Below are positions 60,310 to 64,000 of a stretch of 64,000 bases of DNA, one piece after another. The DNA lies in contig OZ245731.1 in NCBI GenBank assembly GCA_965227155.1, forward strand, positions 620,001 through 684,000, written 5' to 3'. Source of the stretch: UBA6059 sp965227155 (GTDB lineage Bacteria > Bacteroidota > Bacteroidia > Cytophagales > Cyclobacteriaceae). Below the pieces are notes generated by a model. It ran no database searches. It was not told where the DNA came from and saw only the letters and a program-made list of their open reading frames with translations. Numbering within the stretch: the first letter of the stretch is position 1; each line of letters opens with the position of its first letter. A program made the translations under genes and the position numbers.

Positions 60310-63300
60310 ATGTATTATAAGATTTTATTGCTGAGCTGCGTTCTTACTTTAGGACTCATTCTTAGTGCACATTCTCAATTTGTTTCTTTCAACACAAAAG
60401 AGCTAGATTTCTCCAAGCTCAATAATCCTACCTCCTTACAATTTGGCCCTGATCAGAGGTTATATGTTGCTCAACAAAATGGATTAATCCATGTATTAGA
60501 AATCAACAGGACAGAAAATGGTACTTACGAGGTTATCGTGGATGAGACTATTGATCTTATTCAAAAAATTCCAAATCATAATGATGATGGTGTCTATAAC
60601 CCAACCATTAATACCAGACAAGTAACTGGCATATTGGTCTCAGGTTCAGCGAATGACCCCATCATTTATGTAACCTCATCTGACCCACGAATAGGAGGTG
60701 GAGGCAAGGCTGATTTAAACCTCGATACTAATTCAGGCATCATATCAAAGCTTTATATAGAGAATGATGAATGGAAAAAAATTGATATCGTAAGGGGTTT
60801 ACCCAGATCGGAAGAAAACCACTCTTTAAATGGTCTGGATTTTCATCCCTCCAAGAATATGCTATTGGTAACTTCAGGTGGAAATACCAATAAAGGGGCT
60901 CCTTCAAATAATTTCACCTTCTTACCCGAATATGCTCTAGCTGCTGCTGTTCTAAGTGTAGACCTTGATGCATTAGAAAATATGCCAGTGCTCATCGATC
61001 AATATGGTGACGAATATATCTATGATTTACCAACTCTTGATGATGAAGATAGAGTGAATATAAGCCAGAAAATTGGGTACGAAGACCAAAATGATCCTTT
61101 TGGCGGTAATAATGGCAAAAATCAAGCTAGACTTATAGTTAATGGCCCTGTGCAAGTATACTCTTCAGGTTGGCGAAATGTATATGATATCGTAGTGAGT
61201 GATAATGGTAAAATTTACACCTATGATAATGGCCCCAATAGTGGCTGGGGAGGAACTCCTGCTGCTGGCTGTACAAACGAAGTAAATGAGAATAATTCTA
61301 AAACAGAATATGATAATCTTCATCATATAGCATATGAAGGTTATTATGGAGGGCACCCCAATCCTACCAGAGCAAATAGAAACAATACTTTTAATCCGTC
61401 TAACCCGCAAAGCCCTGTAGATCCGGGACTAGAAGACCCAAGTTGTCAATATCTGGTGCCAGAAACACAAGATGGTGCATTGGCTACACATCCTTATTCT
61501 ACTAATGGTATAGCTCTTTATAAGGCTACAAATTTTAACAGCACCATGTTAGGAGACTTACTGGCAGTTACATTTGATAATAAACTCTTAAGGTACCACT
61601 TATCGGAAGAAGGTAATTCCCTTATCGGGCCGAAAGAAACAGTCCTTGCATCGGATTTTGGTATAATTCCACTGGATGTAACCACACAAGGAGATTTTGA
61701 TAAATTCCCCGGGACTATTTGGGTTTGCAATTACGTGTCTGACAACATCACTATTCTTGACCCAAATGATTTTAATATTCAAACATGTCTCCTTGAGAAT
61801 CCTCAAAACGACGATGATGGAGATGGATATAGCAATGATGATGAGGAATTAAATGGTACTAATCCGTGCAACCCAGCACACACTCCACGAGATTTTGATA
61901 AGGATTTCATTTCAAACGCACTAGATCCTGATGATGATAATGATAATCTACTTGATTTGGAGGATTTTTTTCCATTAGATCCTGCTAATGGAAAAAATAC
62001 AGGTTTCCCAGTAATATATGATTTTGACAACAGCAATGATGGTGGCATTAATGGCTGGGGCTTTACGGGATTAATGAGTAATGGTGAAGTAAATTATCGA
62101 GACTTATTTGATGAAGCTAAAATGACAGTCGGAGGTGCCGGCTTAAAGTTTACAATAGATGAAATTACGGATGGCACTGCTCTTAACGACTTAAATAATC
62201 AATTTAACGCATTTCAGTTTGGGTTTGACTATGATAATGCCCCTGATTTATTTCAAGTAGTAAGCAGAATACAAGGATCTTTTTCGACAGTAGAATCCCT
62301 TTTCAACCAATCCTACGGCTTTTTTATTGGAACCGGGGATCAAGACAATTATATCTCCTTAGAAATAGGAGGACAAAATGGAGAGTTAGGCTTCAAAATT
62401 ATAGAGGAATTAAATGGAACATCATCAGGTACATTTATCACAACAAGTATAATGGATGATGATTTTTTAGATTTGAAAATAGCCATTGATAAAATCAATG
62501 AAATCGCAATCTTTAGTTTTTCCACAGACGGTGAGCATTTCAATTTCCTTACTACCAAGTCATTAAATGAATCAATATTTAAAGAAATAATAGCTATCGG
62601 CATAATTGGCTCATCTGGCCAGCTAGACACCAGCTTTATTGGCACCTGGGATTTTATACATGTTGAACACTTTGATAATAGCTTTTCAGGTGATTGGAAT
62701 ATTACTTCAAGCAATAATAATAGCATTGAGAGGCATGAAAATGGTGCACTAAGAGTTGCTAACAAATTTGTTAGTCTCGGTGGACGTGGTATTAAGCCAG
62801 TTTCTATTTATGATATTCAGCAGAATAGTTGGTCACAGGGAAACCCTCCCCCGATAGAACTTCATCATTTTCAGGCAGTGGAGTATAATAACCTTATTTA
62901 TATAGCAGGAGCTTTTACGGGAAATTTCCCAGGTGAAGACCCTGTAGAAGATATTTACATTTATGATGTTTTTCAGGACCGTTGGTCAAAAGGACCTAGA
63001 ATAGAGCGCCCAAGAGGATCTGCCGGTGCTGTCATAGTAGATGATTATTTGTACTTAATTTCAGGAATACTTGATGGGCATCAATCGGGTTGGGTACAAT
63101 GGGTTGACAGAATGAACCTAATTACCAATGAATGGGAAACATTGTCTGACATCCCAAACCCACGAGATCACTTCTTTGCTTCTTACCACGATGAAAAAGT
63201 TTATATAGTAGGAGGAAGAAGATCTGGACAGATAAATACTTTTAGCCCTACCATCACCGCTGTTGATATCTATGATATCAATGATAACACATGGCTAAAC

Positions 63301-64000
63301 CAAGGCCAAGATGACTTGCCTACTGGAAGAGCTGGTGCCTTCGGTGGGATATTATTCAATGAGTTAATTGTTGCAGGAGGTGAGGATGAAAATCAGGCCC
63401 GATCCGAGACAGAAGCATTTGATTTAAATACACTAACCTGGCGACAGTTGGGCAACCTACAAGATTCAAGACATGGCACTCAAGCAATAATTTTTAATAA
63501 TAAAGCCTATGTGCCTAACGGTTCTGGTGATAAAGGCGGGGGTCCCGAATTGACCTCAATGGAAGTCTTTGCCTTTGATATTACTATTGAAGATGAGGAT
63601 TTTGAGCCTATCGAAATCCCCAATATTACTTTGATACAGGATACGTTTAGAATAAGCGCAAATAAAGAGGATGAAATACAATTAAATATTATAAATGAAA
63701 GTGATGAAACTCCAGCGTTCATTACAGATTTAATTCTACCTGAGGGATTGAGTATAAGTAACCTTCAAATGCCAATAAGAATTAATCCTGCGGCAGAAAC
63801 AATACTAAACTTGAAATTGGATTATGTGCTTGGCGAGGCTTCAATTTCAACTTTGCAGCTCATTTTTGGTGGACTTATCGATCCAATACAGGTCGTGGTT
63901 ATGCGTGCCAGTAAATCGCCTAAAATATATGCTTATAATTTTGGAGGAGGAGATGAATTGGTAGATAATGTGTTGTTTTTTAAAGGACCGGATATTCCAA
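60310..64000 (+). CDS. giant secreted mosaic protein (propeller, thrombospondin-3-like repeats, Kelch), 3' end outside window
   Basis: An open frame of 1230 codons from ATG 60310 to the right edge, with no stop. A signal peptide (1-22, ending AHSQ) is followed by a sugar/sorbosone-dehydrogenase-like propeller (about 23-490; NPTSLQFGPDQRLYVAQQNG, LNGLDFHPSKNMLLVTSG). A calcium-type stretch comes next (about 500-560; DDDGDGYSNDDEELNGTNPC, DPDDDNDNLLDLEDFFPLDP), then a jelly-roll/LamG-like region (about 565-815), a Kelch propeller (about 820-1080; YLISGILDG, YIVGGRRSG, LIVAGGEDE) and a beta-sandwich region of DUF1573 type. The last visible residues (YAYNFGGGDELVDN) could open a malectin-like domain. 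A T9SS sorting domain is expected beyond the window but is not seen. DNA here is clearly more AT-rich than in the dcw cluster. Confidence 0.85.
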   Translation, partial: MYYKILLLSCVLTLGLILSAHSQFVSFNTKELDFSKLNNPTSLQFGPDQRLYVAQQNGLIHVLEINRTENGTYEVIVDETIDLIQKIPNHNDDGVYNPTINTRQVTGILVSGSANDPIIYVTSSDPRIGGGGKADLNLDTNSGIISKLYIENDEWKKIDIVRGLPRSEENHSLNGLDFHPSKNMLLVTSGGNTNKGAPSNNFTFLPEYALAAAVLSVDLDALENMPVLIDQYGDEYIYDLPTLDDEDRVNISQKIGYEDQNDPFGGNNGKNQARLIVNGPVQVYSSGWRNVYDIVVSDNGKIYTYDNGPNSGWGGTPAAGCTNEVNENNSKTEYDNLHHIAYEGYYGGHPNPTRANRNNTFNPSNPQSPVDPGLEDPSCQYLVPETQDGALATHPYSTNGIALYKATNFNSTMLGDLLAVTFDNKLLRYHLSEEGNSLIGPKETVLASDFGIIPLDVTTQGDFDKFPGTIWVCNYVSDNITILDPNDFNIQTCLLENPQNDDDGDGYSNDDEELNGTNPCNPAHTPRDFDKDFISNALDPDDDNDNLLDLEDFFPLDPANGKNTGFPVIYDFDNSNDGGINGWGFTGLMSNGEVNYRDLFDEAKMTVGGAGLKFTIDEITDGTALNDLNNQFNAFQFGFDYDNAPDLFQVVSRIQGSFSTVESLFNQSYGFFIGTGDQDNYISLEIGGQNGELGFKIIEELNGTSSGTFITTSIMDDDFLDLKIAIDKINEIAIFSFSTDGEHFNFLTTKSLNESIFKEIIAIGIIGSSGQLDTSFIGTWDFIHVEHFDNSFSGDWNITSSNNNSIERHENGALRVANKFVSLGGRGIKPVSIYDIQQNSWSQGNPPPIELHHFQAVEYNNLIYIAGAFTGNFPGEDPVEDIYIYDVFQDRWSKGPRIERPRGSAGAVIVDDYLYLISGILDGHQSGWVQWVDRMNLITNEWETLSDIPNPRDHFFASYHDEKVYIVGGRRSGQINTFSPTITAVDIYDINDNTWLNQGQDDLPTGRAGAFGGILFNELIVAGGEDENQARSETEAFDLNTLTWRQLGNLQDSRHGTQAIIFNNKAYVPNGSGDKGGGPELTSMEVFAFDITIEDEDFEPIEIPNITLIQDTFRISANKEDEIQLNIINESDETPAFITDLILPEGLSISNLQMPIRINPAAETILNLKLDYVLGEASISTLQLIFGGLIDPIQVVVMRASKSPKIYAYNFGGGDELVDNVLFFKGPDIP

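Noticed and set aside
62349..62765. Minus-strand frames within the giant mosaic gene
   Set aside because: Antisense to a continuous 1230-codon frame with clear domain features; serine-rich shadows typical of antisense to Asp/Asn-rich coding.

Overview
The window looks like a chromosomal segment of a gliding-type Bacteroidota, most probably a marine or soil Cytophagales (Fulvivirga/Roseivirga/Marivirga-like; genus not determinable from sequence alone). The evidence is: gldA-gldF-gldG genes; two proteins with type IX secretion (T9SS) sorting domains (one type A, one type B); an FtsZ ending in the Bacteroidota-type C-terminus LHDNVD; two TPR-histidine kinase-receiver-AraC hybrid regulators; a DUF5686 protein; a TonB receptor with a carboxypeptidase-like N-domain; and promoters of the Bacteroidota TTG-N20-TAnnTTTG form in front of both tRNA genes. 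Codon use is moderately AT-rich throughout, and visibly more AT-rich in the last 3.7 kb.

Layout. 1-1080: the 3' end of pxpC, a 49-residue PspC-type protein, a decayed GIY-YIG nuclease and a partial copy of the tRNA-Leu(GAG) 3' end beside the intact tRNA gene. 1082-3441: a two-gene ergothioneine cluster (egtB-egtD, minus strand) behind a perfect 21-bp palindrome; egtB has no ordinary start codon where the family's N-terminus begins. 3580-9050: dnaN and the gldA-gldF-gldG-DUF4340 operon. 9194-11269: purine nucleoside phosphorylase, divergent from a YceI protein and an FMN reductase. 11266-26814: one complete minus-strand division and cell wall (dcw) operon in the order mraZ-rsmH-ftsL-ftsI-murE-mraY-(122-aa unknown)-murD-ftsW-murG-murC-ftsQ-ftsA-ftsZ, nearly every junction overlapping or touching. 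murF is not in the cluster. The MurE DNPR motif predicts meso-diaminopimelate peptidoglycan. Upstream of mraZ lie 10-bp direct repeats that match an MraZ operator, plus a second, inverted set.

27.3-34 kb: a polyprenyl diphosphate synthase, an alpha/beta hydrolase, a PhzF-like isomerase, a DUF952 fusion protein, and a phospholipid pair (PlsB-like acyltransferase and gpsA). 34-42 kb: a lipoprotein, a TonB-dependent receptor, a saccharopine-dehydrogenase-like reductase and a large BNR-repeat protein that has both a lipobox and a T9SS type A domain. 42-50 kb: two hybrid one-component-style two-component regulators on opposite strands, separated by a small unknown gene, a deaminase, tRNA-Lys(TTT) and a TPR/SH3 membrane protein. 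A DNA array of ATCCTG repeats with 21-bp period lies in this interval and is a candidate operator of the neighbouring regulator. 50-60.3 kb: housekeeping and envelope genes (SDR, trans-sulfuration enzyme, DUF5686, T9SS type B protein, rlmD, MscS, secreted MsrB). 60310-end: the start of a very large secreted mosaic protein (sugar-dehydrogenase-like propeller, thrombospondin-3-like calcium repeats, Kelch propeller) that runs off the window.

I do not see a defence island, CRISPR array, insertion sequence or phage. The parts most likely to hold something undescribed are the 122-aa gene inside the dcw operon, the paired MraZ-like boxes, the 21-bp-period repeat array next to the hybrid regulator, and the egtB/egtD palindrome.
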